Source: JACCTH01 sp963761985
GTDB lineage: Bacteria; Actinomycetota; Acidimicrobiia; Spongiisociales; ZC4RG35
Direction of reading: 5' to 3'
NCBI GenBank assembly: GCA_963761985.1
Contig: CAVXIT010000001.1
Span: forward strand, 62,001 to 126,000
DNA: 64,000 bases
The notes below the pieces were generated by a model that saw nothing but the letters and a program-made list of their open reading frames with translations, searched no databases and had not been told where the DNA came from. Positions within the stretch are counted from its first letter, which is position 1; each line of letters begins with the position of its first letter. Positions 8,906 to 17,055 of this stretch are shown one piece after another. Made by a program: the position numbers and the translations under genes.

Positions 8906-9709
8906 TTGCAGATGCCAGGCCAGGCTGCGTTCTTCGATCTGGACAAGACGATCATCGCCCGCTCGTCGACCCTGGCCTTCTCCCGGCCGCTTTACAAAGC
9001 CGGCCTCCTCAACCGAAGGGCTCTGCTAAAGGCCGCGATCGCCCAAACCTATTACCAGATGTTTGGAGCCGATCACAGCCAGCTCGATCGAATGCGACAG
9101 GAGCTCGCCCGACTCACCACCGGTTGGAATCGAGCCGAGATCGAAACGCTCGTCCATGAAACCGTCGATGAAGTAGTCGCCCCTCTGGTTTATGCCGAGG
9201 CGCTCTCAATCATCGATCAGCATCAGCGGGCCGGTCGCAAGGTTGTCGTGATCTCCTCGTCGCCGCTCGAGATCGTGGAGCCGCTCTGCCTATGGCTCGG
9301 ACTGATCGACGTCATTGCTACCCGACCCGAAGTCGATGAGGACGGCCGCTATACCGGTGCCCTCGATTTCCACGCCTATGGGCCCGCCAAGGCAGAAGCC
9401 ATGCGCGAGCTGGCCATCCGGGAAGACATCTCGCTTCCCGACTCGTTCTCCTATTCCGACTCCATCACCGATCTTCCGATGATGGAGGCAGTGGGGCATC
9501 CCGTTGCGGTAAATCCCGACAAGGAGCTGCGTGAGGTGGCAATCGAGCGCGACTGGGAGATTCTCGAGTTCGAAAAGCCGGTCGCACTAAAATCGCGCAT
9601 CCAGCCGATTCCGGTCCTCGCCGGGGCAGCCGCGGCCGGGGCCGCAACGGCGCTGACGGTTTGGGCGATCAGGAATCGTCGGCGGGGATCTGGAAGCCCA
9701 CGGGCCTAG
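8906..9709 (+). CDS. HAD-superfamily IB phosphatase (SerB-like)
   Basis: A 267-residue HAD hydrolase. Motif I is FFDLDKTI (nucleophile and acid aspartates), motif II VVISSSP, motif III lysine probably in AYGPAKAEA, and motif IV YSDSITDLPMME. The order and the family IB cap match TIGR01490 proteins such as Rv3661, which also stands divergent from the Tad operon in mycobacteria. A C-terminal hydrophobic helix (IPVLAGAAAAGAATALTVWA) followed by basic residues suggests membrane anchoring. The substrate is unknown; phosphoserine or a lipid phosphate are possibilities. TTG 8906 lies 12 bases after GGAGG; ATG 8912 is an alternative. Confidence 0.85.
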   Translation: MQMPGQAAFFDLDKTIIARSSTLAFSRPLYKAGLLNRRALLKAAIAQTYYQMFGADHSQLDRMRQELARLTTGWNRAEIETLVHETVDEVVAPLVYAEALSIIDQHQRAGRKVVVISSSPLEIVEPLCLWLGLIDVIATRPEVDEDGRYTGALDFHAYGPAKAEAMRELAIREDISLPDSFSYSDSITDLPMMEAVGHPVAVNPDKELREVAIERDWEILEFEKPVALKSRIQPIPVLAGAAAAGAATALTVWAIRNRRRGSGSPRA

Positions 9710-10055
9710 CCGCGCGGGCGAGGATCGGCAACAGCTCGATGTGCGAGTCTTCATCCAGGAAATCGAGCACGGCGTGGCCCAGCTCGGCCGAAAAGGCGTA
9801 AGGCTCGACCAACTGGACGACGTCGTCACGGCTAACCGACTCGACGACTAGTTCCTCGACGACGACCTTGAGCGCCTCACCGATGGGCCGGGTCGCGGCG
9901 ATCAGAGATCGGTCCCCCAGTTGAGTCACGAGCGCGCCCAGCAGATGTTCGTGCTCGAGCGACAAGACGGCCACAATCTCCGCCTTTTCGAGATGACGCC
10001 TCCATTGACCAACCGTCATCTGCTCGACCGGTTGAACCACTGCCACCCGTCTCAT
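9669..10055 (-). CDS. Hypothetical protein, 128 aa
   Basis: Not recognised. A small acidic, soluble protein with no signal peptide or membrane helix, rich in valine, leucine and glutamate (EALKVVVEELVVESVSRDDVV). It reads like an alpha/beta domain with conserved-looking hydrophobic spacing. It overlaps the GNAT gene by four bases (stop/start coupling), so the two are probably co-translated, and its end overlaps the end of the convergent HAD gene by 41 bases. Confidence 0.55.
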   Translation of the reverse strand: MRRVAVVQPVEQMTVGQWRRHLEKAEIVAVLSLEHEHLLGALVTQLGDRSLIAATRPIGEALKVVVEELVVESVSRDDVVQLVEPYAFSAELGHAVLDFLDEDSHIELLPILARAARPVGFQIPADDS

Positions 10056-10549
10056 CGGAGCGTTTTCTGGTAGCGGATCTCGGTGAGCTGGCGGCCACCC
10101 AGTTCCATCAGCGCTGTGCGCGACTCAGCTTTCCAGCCCATCGCCTCGTAGAAATCACGCGCCGCCAGGTTGTCGACGAACACCCAGAGAATCGCGGCCT
10201 CATAGCCCATTTCCTTCAAGCGTTGCTCCGCCGCGCTGAGGAGCGGGCTCCCGAAACCACGCCGGTAAAGAGCAGGATCGAGATAGATCGACTGGATCTC
10301 GCCCAGGCTGGCGTCTTCAGCTGGCGCCACCCGGGTGAATCCGACGACATTGCCGTCGGACTCGACGACGAACGTCTGTTGCTCACCGAGGTTGGTGGCC
10401 CACATCTCCTGGCGCTCTTTGATCGAAAACCCGTCCAGGAACTCTGCAGGAAGGATCTCGCGATATGCCGCTTGCCACGATCGAACGTGGATTTCGGCGA
10501 TGCGAGGGACGTCGGACAGTTCGGCCGGTCGGACGTGCGCCACGTGCAA
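10052..10549 (-). CDS. GNAT-family N-acetyltransferase
   Basis: A 165-residue GNAT protein. The N-terminus VRPAELSDVPRIAEIHVRSWQAAYREILP is the usual alpha1/alpha2 region. Motif A is QSIYLDPALYRRGFGSPLL, an acetyl-CoA pyrophosphate loop of the R-x-x-G-x-G/S type, followed by LWVFVDNLAARDFYEAMGWKAE, the motif B region. It would acetylate a small molecule or protein amine; the substrate cannot be told. It is divergent from the MFS gene and coupled to the small protein downstream. Confidence 0.88.
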   Translation of the reverse strand: MHVAHVRPAELSDVPRIAEIHVRSWQAAYREILPAEFLDGFSIKERQEMWATNLGEQQTFVVESDGNVVGFTRVAPAEDASLGEIQSIYLDPALYRRGFGSPLLSAAEQRLKEMGYEAAILWVFVDNLAARDFYEAMGWKAESRTALMELGGRQLTEIRYQKTLR

Positions 10550-10564
10550 TTATGACCCGCCCTG

Positions 10565-11890
10565 ATGTCTGATACTCCCCGTCGCGCGTTGGGCGCCAAC
10601 TATTGGAAGCTGTGGATCGCCAGCGTCATTTCCAACTTCGGTGATGGCGTCGCGCTGATCGCGTATCCCTGGCTCGCCTCGGCTGTCACACGGTCACCGC
10701 TCCAGATCGCGTTGGTTGGAGTTGCGACGCGACTGCCCTGGTTGATCTTCACGCTGCCCGCGGGGGTCATCACCGATCGCGCCGATAGGCGAAGACTGGT
10801 AGTGGCGATGGATGCGACCCGGGCACTGATCACCGTCGGTGTCGCCGCAGTCGTTCTCGTCAATCAGGGGATCTTGCCCACTCCGGAGCAAATCGAGGCC
10901 GCCGACTTTGCTCCCATGGCCAACTCAGGGATTCTGCTCGTCACTCTCTATGTTTCGGCGTTGCTCCTGGGAATGGCCGAAGTTCTGCGCGACAACGGTG
11001 CCCAGACGTTGATGCCGGCGGTGGTCGACAAAAGCCAGCTCGAAAAAGCCAACGGGCGTCTCTGGGGCGCCGAGATGGTCATGAACTCGTTCATCGGGCC
11101 TCCACTCGGTGGACTGCTTCTCGCAGTGGCCTTCAGCCTTCCTTTCTTCATCGACTCGGTCACATTCGCGGTTTCGGCCGCCTTGCTCGCTGCCCTCACG
11201 GGTTCATTCCGTCCCAGCGGCGAGACGCGGGCTTCGTTTCGCACTGATCTGAAGGAGGGATTCCGTTGGTTGTGGAATCACCAACTGCTGAAGAGGTTCG
11301 CGATCGTGTTGGGCTTGATCAACGCATCGAGCGCGGCGACAACTGCGACATTGGTGCTCTTCGGACAAGAGGTCCTTCAGGTTGACGCCGCTGGATTTGG
11401 CCTGCTGATGTCGGCAGGTGCCGCCGGCGGTGTGCTCGGCAGCCTGGCCGCCGCCCCTTTCACTAAGCGGCTCGGATCCGGCTCCACCATCATGTTCACG
11501 CTCGTCAGTTCGGCCATTACTTCATTGGTCATCGGGCTCACGTCGTCGGCGGTGGTTGTCTGGGTCATGTTCGCCATCATGTCGTTCGGCGGTGTGATGT
11601 GGAACGTGGTGACGGTTTCCCTCCGCCAGGCGATCATCCCCGATCGGCTGTTAGGCCGCGTGAACAGCGTCTATCGGTTCTTCGGCTGGGGGATGATGCC
11701 GATCGGGCTATTCATCGGTGGCGCGCTGGTGGCGGTGGTCGCCAACCTGTTGACTCGGGAGTGGGGCCTGCGCTCTCCCTTCTTCGTTGCCGCGGTACTG
11801 CAGGCACTCTTGGCCATCTACGCAATCGGTCGGCTGAGTACGCGCCAAATCGAAGCCGCACGAGAAGCCGCCGGACCGGCTAGTCAATGA
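10565..11890 (+). CDS. MFS transporter (transmembrane secretion effector / MFS_3 type)
   Basis: A 441-residue polytopic membrane protein with about 12 hydrophobic segments. The N-terminus YWKLWIASVISNFGDGVALIAYPWLA and the loop ITDRADRRRLV (the MFS motif between helices 2 and 3) are typical of the MFS_3 group (e.g. enterobactin exporter EntS, macrolide exporters). RGxxGRVNSVYRF-like sequence near residue 360 also fits. Probably a drug or metabolite exporter. It ends directly at the end of the convergent valS gene. Confidence 0.88.
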   Translation: MSDTPRRALGANYWKLWIASVISNFGDGVALIAYPWLASAVTRSPLQIALVGVATRLPWLIFTLPAGVITDRADRRRLVVAMDATRALITVGVAAVVLVNQGILPTPEQIEAADFAPMANSGILLVTLYVSALLLGMAEVLRDNGAQTLMPAVVDKSQLEKANGRLWGAEMVMNSFIGPPLGGLLLAVAFSLPFFIDSVTFAVSAALLAALTGSFRPSGETRASFRTDLKEGFRWLWNHQLLKRFAIVLGLINASSAATTATLVLFGQEVLQVDAAGFGLLMSAGAAGGVLGSLAAAPFTKRLGSGSTIMFTLVSSAITSLVIGLTSSAVVVWVMFAIMSFGGVMWNVVTVSLRQAIIPDRLLGRVNSVYRFFGWGMMPIGLFIGGALVAVVANLLTREWGLRSPFFVAAVLQALLAIYAIGRLSTRQIEAAREAAGPASQ

Positions 11891-14425
11891 TTAGGCGAAG
11901 ACTGCTTCCAAAGTGAGATCGTCGGCCGTTTCGAAGGTGAATTCCCCGGTGATGACGCCGGCGCTGCGGAGGTCGTCGGCAACCAGCGAAATCGCCTCAA
12001 TGGTGTCCGCCGGCGCGCGCACCGTAACGGTTGCGAGGGGAGCTTTCATCGAAGTCTGCGCATCGGTCTTCGCCTTGCGAATCAACGAGAGGATTGCTCC
12101 GGCGTGGGTCAACAAGCCATCACGATCGGGCAGGTCTCGCCGCAGCTCATTCGAATTCGGCCACGCCGAACGATGGATGCTCCCCTCCTGCCACCACGAC
12201 CAAACTTCCTCGGTGACATAGGGCAGGAACGGGGCGAAGAGCTTGAGCAGCGTTTCGAGGGCGACGGCTAGCGTGGCACGCGCCGAGCGACTGCCTGGCG
12301 CATCGTCGGCATAGGCACGACCTTTAACCAGCTCCAAATAGTCGTCGCAAAAGGGCCAGAAGAATTCCTCGGTACGCTCGATCGCCCGGGCATAGTCAAG
12401 GCCCTCAAAAGCCAATGTGGCTTCCTCGACCAAATTGGCCAACGCGCTCAGAAGTGACAGGTCCAAAGGCTCGGTCGGCTCCCCGGAAGCGTCTCCGGTG
12501 AGACCGAGGACAAAGCGAGAGGCGTTGAGCACCTTGGTGGCAAGGCGGCGGCCGATCTTGAGTTGTCCCTCATCAAAGGCGATGTCGGTTCCGGGCCGCC
12601 CCTGCGCGGCCCAATAGCGGACCGCATCGGCGCCGAAACGGTCGAGCATGGCAACGGGATCGTTGGGGCTGTTGCCAGCCGACTTGCTGAGCTTTTTCCG
12701 GTCAGGGTCGATGACGAACCCGGAGATGGCGGCATTTTTCCAGGGAGGGGCGCCGAACTCGTAATGCGCGCGCACGATGGTGGAGAAGAGCCAGGTGCGG
12801 ATGATCTCGTGGGCCTGCGGGCGCAAGTCCATCGGATACGTGCGGGAGAAAAGGTCGGAGTCGTCGAGATAACCGGTGATGATCTGGGGGGACAACGAGG
12901 AAGTCGCCCAGGTATCCATCACGTCGGAATCTGCGGCGAATCCGTCCGGCTGGTTTCGCTGCGCCGGTTGGAATCCGGGTGGCGTATCTGTGGAAGGATC
13001 GACTGGCAGCATCTCCACCGGCGCCGCAATCGGCGCGAGGTAGTCCACCTGCCCGTCGACGCCGATCGGGTACCAGATCGGGAACGGGACCCCGAAGTAA
13101 CGCTGCCGGGTGATGTTCCAATCGCCCGACAATCCCGTGACCCAGTTTTCGTATCGCACCCGCATGAAGTCGGGCACCCAGTTGACTTCCCGACCAAGCT
13201 CGATGAGCACGTCTTTGTCGGGATAGCGAATAAACCATTGGTCCGAGGTCACGATCTCGAGCGGGCGCGTCCCGTTCTCCCAGAACTTCACCGAGTGCGT
13301 GATCGGACGCGGCTCCGCGGCGAGCTTGTTGGCCTCCGCCAGCAGATTGGTGACGATGTCCTTAGCCTGCTTGGTCGAACGGCCGGTGAGCTGGTCATAT
13401 GCGCTTTGGGCGGCGCCGGCATCATCGCTCTCGAATCCTGGCTGCCCCCAACTGACCTCCCGCATCGTGCCGTTTCTCTCCACCAACGCCCTGGTCTCAA
13501 GGTTGAGCTCACGCCACCAGATCACGTCAGTGGCGTCACCAAAGGTGCAGATCATCGCCAGGCCCGTCCCCTTCTCCGGGTCGCCGAGATGGTGGGCGAC
13601 GATCGGGACCGACACCCCGAACAGCGGTGTGGTCGCCCATTTTCCGAAGAGCGGCTTATAGCGCTGGTCGTCGGGGTGGGCGACGAGAGCAACACAGGCA
13701 GGCAACAGCTCGGGGCGGGTCGTATCGACCAAGAGGTCGGAACCGTCGGGGCTTTGGAAGACAATGCGCTGATAGACACCAGGTACTTCGCGATCTTCGA
13801 GTTCGGCTTGTGCCACCGCAGTGCGCAGATCGACGTCCCACAATGTCGGCGACTCGGCGCGGTAAGCCACACCTTTCTCGAGGAGCCGCAAGAAGGCCCG
13901 CTGCGAGACCTTGGTCGCGTAGGGACCAATGGTGGTGTACGTGAACGACCAATCGATGGAAAGGCCGAGCCGTGACCAGAGCTCGTGATAGCTGGCTTCC
14001 ATCTCGGGGACGATTTGCTGACAGAGCTCGATGAAGTTCGGCCGCGAGACGGGGAGCGGGCGTTTGGGAGGCTCGGCAGGCGGCTCGAAGGCAGGGTCGT
14101 AGGGAAGGCTCGGGTCGACCATCGTCCCGGTCATGAGTTGCACTCTGCGTTCGACGTTGAGGCCGTTGTCATCCCAGCCGATCGGATAGAAAACCTCTTT
14201 TCCCGTCATCCGCTGGTATCGGGCAACTAAATCGGTGTGCGTGTAGGAGAAAACGTGGCCGATATGGAGCCGGCCGGAAACCGTCGGGGGAGGCGTATCG
14301 ATCGAAAAGACCTCATCCCGCTTCCGGGTGCGATCGAATTTGTAGGTGCCCTCTTCCTCCCAACGAGCGCGCCATTTGTCCTCTAGTCCTTCGAGGACCG
14401 GCTTTGGGGGAAGGGAGGCGATCAT
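11891..14425 (-). CDS. valS: Valyl-tRNA synthetase
   Basis: Class Ia aminoacyl-tRNA synthetase charging tRNA-Val, 844 aa. HIGH is seen at 54-57 (GRLHIGHV) and the KMSKS loop as KKLSKSAGN near residue 578. The editing domain and anticodon-binding domain are present. The C-terminus ends soon after the anticodon-binding domain, without the long coiled-coil arm of E. coli ValS, as in the shorter archaeal/rickettsial-type ValRS. I chose ATG 14425 because family similarity begins there (IASLPPKPVLEGLEDKW); a TTG lies 7 codons upstream. I see no T-box leader in the upstream gap. Confidence 0.95.
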   Translation of the reverse strand: MIASLPPKPVLEGLEDKWRARWEEEGTYKFDRTRKRDEVFSIDTPPPTVSGRLHIGHVFSYTHTDLVARYQRMTGKEVFYPIGWDDNGLNVERRVQLMTGTMVDPSLPYDPAFEPPAEPPKRPLPVSRPNFIELCQQIVPEMEASYHELWSRLGLSIDWSFTYTTIGPYATKVSQRAFLRLLEKGVAYRAESPTLWDVDLRTAVAQAELEDREVPGVYQRIVFQSPDGSDLLVDTTRPELLPACVALVAHPDDQRYKPLFGKWATTPLFGVSVPIVAHHLGDPEKGTGLAMICTFGDATDVIWWRELNLETRALVERNGTMREVSWGQPGFESDDAGAAQSAYDQLTGRSTKQAKDIVTNLLAEANKLAAEPRPITHSVKFWENGTRPLEIVTSDQWFIRYPDKDVLIELGREVNWVPDFMRVRYENWVTGLSGDWNITRQRYFGVPFPIWYPIGVDGQVDYLAPIAAPVEMLPVDPSTDTPPGFQPAQRNQPDGFAADSDVMDTWATSSLSPQIITGYLDDSDLFSRTYPMDLRPQAHEIIRTWLFSTIVRAHYEFGAPPWKNAAISGFVIDPDRKKLSKSAGNSPNDPVAMLDRFGADAVRYWAAQGRPGTDIAFDEGQLKIGRRLATKVLNASRFVLGLTGDASGEPTEPLDLSLLSALANLVEEATLAFEGLDYARAIERTEEFFWPFCDDYLELVKGRAYADDAPGSRSARATLAVALETLLKLFAPFLPYVTEEVWSWWQEGSIHRSAWPNSNELRRDLPDRDGLLTHAGAILSLIRKAKTDAQTSMKAPLATVTVRAPADTIEAISLVADDLRSAGVITGEFTFETADDLTLEAVFA

Positions 14426-14559
14426 CTCGAACAGGATACGCGTCAACGCCTCAGCGGAAGAAGGGAGATCCGTTCGTGAAAACGTCCGCTAGCTTTGACA
14501 TTGGAGTGGACCGCTGATCGCCCGGAGCACGGGTGAATGCGTGGTTGAAAGGGAAAAGT

Positions 14560-15006
14560 ATGAGAAAGCTCTTCGAATCGGTCCGTGCGTCGCGCTGGCC
14601 AGTGTTCGCAGTCGTTGTTTCGATCCTGTTACTTGCGGTCGCCCCGGCCGCCTGGTCGCGAACTGGCACCGCCCAGCAACGCCAGGTCGCTGTCGGAGTG
14701 CTGGAGGTAGACGACTGCAAGCAAGGCAATTGGCAGCGCTATGGCGTCTTCAAGAACCAGGGCGACTGCGTCAGCTATGTGGCGACCGGAGGCCGCAACC
14801 AGCCTTCTGGTCAGACCGGCACCACCCAGAGCCCCACCACCACCACGCAGCCGGCTCCAACAACCACAACCATCGCCACCAACCGGCCGGCATCTAAAGA
14901 AGATTGCAAGGACGGGGGCTGGACGGATTACGGCGTCTTCAAGAACCAGGGCGACTGCGTGAGCTATGTGGCGACTGGGGGGACCAACCCTCCAGACGGC
15001 GCTTAG
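14560..15006 (+). CDS. Secreted protein with duplicated cysteine-containing motif
   Basis: A 148-residue exported protein: basic N-terminus, a hydrophobic signal segment (about 14-31, possible cut after AWS/A), then two copies of a 31-residue unit (about 52-82 and 115-145) with the pattern DC-K-x-G-x-W-x-x-YGVFKNQGDCVSYVATGG. They are joined by a Thr/Pro-rich linker (TTTTQPAPTTTT). Each unit has two cysteines that could form a disulfide. Similar 'FKNQGDCVSYV' units occur in actinobacterial secreted proteins of unknown function. ATG 14533 is an alternative start, but 14560 gives a compact signal peptide. Divergent from valS. Confidence 0.75.
   Translation: MRKLFESVRASRWPVFAVVVSILLLAVAPAAWSRTGTAQQRQVAVGVLEVDDCKQGNWQRYGVFKNQGDCVSYVATGGRNQPSGQTGTTQSPTTTTQPAPTTTTIATNRPASKEDCKDGGWTDYGVFKNQGDCVSYVATGGTNPPDGA
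14743..14786 (+). repeat. Direct repeat unit 1 inside the secreted protein gene
   Basis: A 44-base stretch that recurs 189 bases downstream with one mismatch. It encodes GVFKNQGDCVSYVAT. Near-identity at DNA level, including third codon positions, implies recent duplication or gene conversion. Confidence 0.8.
14932..14975 (+). repeat. Direct repeat unit 2 inside the secreted protein gene
   Basis: The second copy of the 44-base repeat, differing by one base (valine codon GTG in place of GTC). Confidence 0.8.
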
Positions 15007-15016
15007 GCTCGTCTCG

Positions 15017-15652
15017 CTAGTAGCGCGACCGCTCTTGTGCGGTGGCGATGATTCGTTCGGCCTCGAGCCGCGCCGCTTCGAGCCTTTGTTTGGCGCTCTC
15101 GGTCATTTCTTCCACCCGCGCGTCGGCTTCGACCTTGGCATGGCGGATGATCGAGTCGGCCTGACGGCGGGCATCGAGCAGGTCTGACTCCGTCCGGACA
15201 AGCTCGAGCTGGCGATCGGCAATGAGCTGGGCAAGTTCGGCGGCACGGGCTTCGGCCGGGGCGATGGATTCCTTCGCCTCGCGAACCAACTCCGCTGCCT
15301 GCCGCTCGGCATTTCGGCGGAGCTGGTCTGCCCCGTCGACCATCTCGTTGACCTTGCGAGCAACGTCCTTGCGCGCTTGTTCAGTTCCCCCCGCAGCTGC
15401 GGTCTCGGCCATGAGCCGCAGACGTTCGGCCTCACGAACCAATTCCTCTGACTGCTGTCGCGCCTCGAGTCGGGTTAGCGCGGCTTCTTCGCGGGCGGCT
15501 GCCAACATCTGGGCGAGCCGATCGTCGAGAGGTCGATCAGGGGAAGCCAGATGGGCGAGAGCCCATTCCGCCTCCGCAAGGCGGGACCGCAGATAATCAA
15601 GCTCGGCAGTGAGCCGTTCGATGTCGAGCTGGTCCGACGGTTCCGAGTTCAC
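15017..15652 (-). CDS. Long coiled-coil protein (DivIVA-like) at end of conservon
   Basis: A 211-residue, almost wholly helical protein with heptad patterning throughout, rich in Ala, Glu and Arg (LEARQQSEELVREAERLRLMAE, ARKVNEMVDGADQLRRNAE). No membrane segment. The C-terminal part (ADSIIRHAKVEADARVEEM) resembles the tandem coiled coil of DivIVA/Wag31-type polar scaffolds and ATP synthase subunit B-like proteins. It follows the conservon GTPase closely on the same strand, which suggests it could be a scaffold or effector for that switch (inference). No enzymatic motif seen. Confidence 0.65.
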   Translation of the reverse strand: MNSEPSDQLDIERLTAELDYLRSRLAEAEWALAHLASPDRPLDDRLAQMLAAAREEAALTRLEARQQSEELVREAERLRLMAETAAAGGTEQARKDVARKVNEMVDGADQLRRNAERQAAELVREAKESIAPAEARAAELAQLIADRQLELVRTESDLLDARRQADSIIRHAKVEADARVEEMTESAKQRLEAARLEAERIIATAQERSRY

Positions 15653-15695
15653 CGGCCCAGCCTATCTTTGGCCCCGAACGCCCCCGCGAGCCAGC

Positions 15696-16284
15696 TCACG
15701 GCGCGGCGGCTCCCTCCAGTGCCCTTGTCAGGGCATGCTCGACGAGATGAACCAGGGCACCCTGCACCTGCAGGCGGTGTCGGGCGTCGCAGAAGACCAT
15801 TGGCACTTCTGGCCCGATCGCGAGGGCGCTGGCGACATCGGCCAGGTCGTGGGTCTTTTCTCCATTGAAGGTGTTGACTCGCGACGAGAAAGGGAACCCC
15901 CTGTTTCTCGAAGAAGTCGACCGCCGGGAAGCCGGCCTCGAGCCGCCGGGTATCGACAAGCACGACCGCCCCGATGGCGCCTTTGGAGAGCTCGTACCAC
16001 ATGAAGTGGAATCGATCTTGTCCGGGAGTGCCAAAGAGATAGAGAACGAGGTTGCCCTTCAGGCTGATGCGACCGAAATCCATCGCCACGGTCGTCGTCG
16101 TCTTGGTGTTATCGGCGAAGAGTTCATCGACCCCGGCACTCACCTGGGTCATGACTGCTTCGCTACGTAGCGGCTCGATCTCGGAGATCGATCCGACAAA
16201 GGTTGTCTTTCCGACTCCGAAACCGCCGGCAACGACAATCTTGACCGGCAGCAGCCGGGGTCGGTCAGAGAGCCTGGATTCCAT
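15696..16284 (-). CDS. Conservon GTPase (CvnD-like), with an apparent one-base frameshift
   Basis: A small Ras-like GTPase of the actinobacterial conservon type (MglA relative). G1 is AGGFGVGKTT (about 19-28), G2 region threonines TKTTTT, G3 LFGTPGQDRF. In the first frame conservation stops at PFLVA (about 135). It resumes one base over as VNTFNGEKTHDLADVASAL and continues to the stop at 15696. Removing one base near 15879 restores a protein of about 195 aa, the family's usual length. Read without correction, the frame runs on with arginine-rich nonsense. Either the consensus has an extra base or the switch is broken. It overlaps the DUF742 gene by 20 bases. Confidence 0.75.
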
Positions 16285-16639
16285 CGAGCACCTTCCTCAG
16301 GAGCGTTGCGTACTGGTAAGAGTCGAGATCGGTGGCGTTGCCCGTGGGTGGATCGAGGATTTGCAGCGCTCCCCGGCGGGCGAGGTCGGCGACAACTACC
16401 CGAATCACTCCGACTGGCACATCGAGGCGGGCCGAGATTTCGACGAGTGCGAGCTGGCGATCGGTGAGGTCGATGATGCGGGCGGCCTCGAATCGATAGA
16501 GGTGGCGATTCTCGCGGCCCGCCTCGGTTGCAACGATCTGTGCTTCGAGGGCAATCTGGGGAAGGTCGCGTCCAGTGCGGCCACCGGTCATCGTGTATGG
16601 CCGAACCAACCTCCCCGGAGCATCCCCTTCGTGCTTCAC
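16265..16639 (-). CDS. DUF742 protein (CvnC-like)
   Basis: A 124-residue DUF742 protein. The start LVRPYTMTGGRT and core QLALVEISARLDVPVGVIRVVVADL followed by ALQI are the family hallmarks, and the core looks like a winged-helix fold. In Streptomyces conservons this protein works with the kinase, roadblock and GTPase partners at the membrane. It overlaps the roadblock gene by four bases and the GTPase gene by 20. Confidence 0.9.
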   Translation of the reverse strand: MKHEGDAPGRLVRPYTMTGGRTGRDLPQIALEAQIVATEAGRENRHLYRFEAARIIDLTDRQLALVEISARLDVPVGVIRVVVADLARRGALQILDPPTGNATDLDSYQYATLLRKVLDGIQAL

Positions 16640-17055
16640 TTCGAGGCAACCAGCTCCATCTTCAGTTCTTCGCGGACCTCGGGCGTGAGCACCTGACCGG
16701 CCCGCTCAGCGAAGAGCGCCATCTGGTAGGCGACCGAACCGATGTCGACCGATCGGCTGGTCAGGACGCAGAGAAGAGATCCATCGCTGATCCCGGTGAC
16801 GAACAGCCAGCCGTTGGTCATTTCGATGATCACGTTCGATACTGACCCGGCGCCGAAGCGTCCCGCCGATCCGTAGGCCAAGCCGATCATGCCGGAGGCG
16901 ACGGCAGCCAACCGATCAGCCGACTCCCGATCGACATCGAGCGAGACTGCCATCGGCAGTCCATCGGAGGAAACCACGACCGCCTTGCGAACGGTCGGAA
17001 CCGCCTCGACAAATCGACCAATCAGCCAGTTGAGGTTGGAAGCACCAGCACTCAT
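16636..17055 (-). CDS. Roadblock/LC7 domain protein (CvnB-like)
   Basis: A 139-residue roadblock/LC7 protein: NLNWLIGRFVEAVPTVRKAVVVSSDGLPMAVS, then a helix with RLAAVASGMIGLAYG and a strand VIIEMTNGWLFV, the standard fold order. Roadblock proteins act as regulators, often as GTPase-activating partners, of MglA-like GTPases; the cognate GTPase is encoded two genes downstream. Its ATG overlaps the kinase stop codon in ATGA fashion. Confidence 0.92.
   Translation of the reverse strand: MSAGASNLNWLIGRFVEAVPTVRKAVVVSSDGLPMAVSLDVDRESADRLAAVASGMIGLAYGSAGRFGAGSVSNVIIEMTNGWLFVTGISDGSLLCVLTSRSVDIGSVAYQMALFAERAGQVLTPEVREELKMELVASK

Noticed and set aside
12563..13975. Antisense open frame of 470 codons inside valS
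   Set aside because: Arg/Gly-rich shadow of a highly conserved synthetase gene.
14426..14559. T-box leader upstream of valS
   Set aside because: No T-box core sequence or specifier hairpin found in the short gap.
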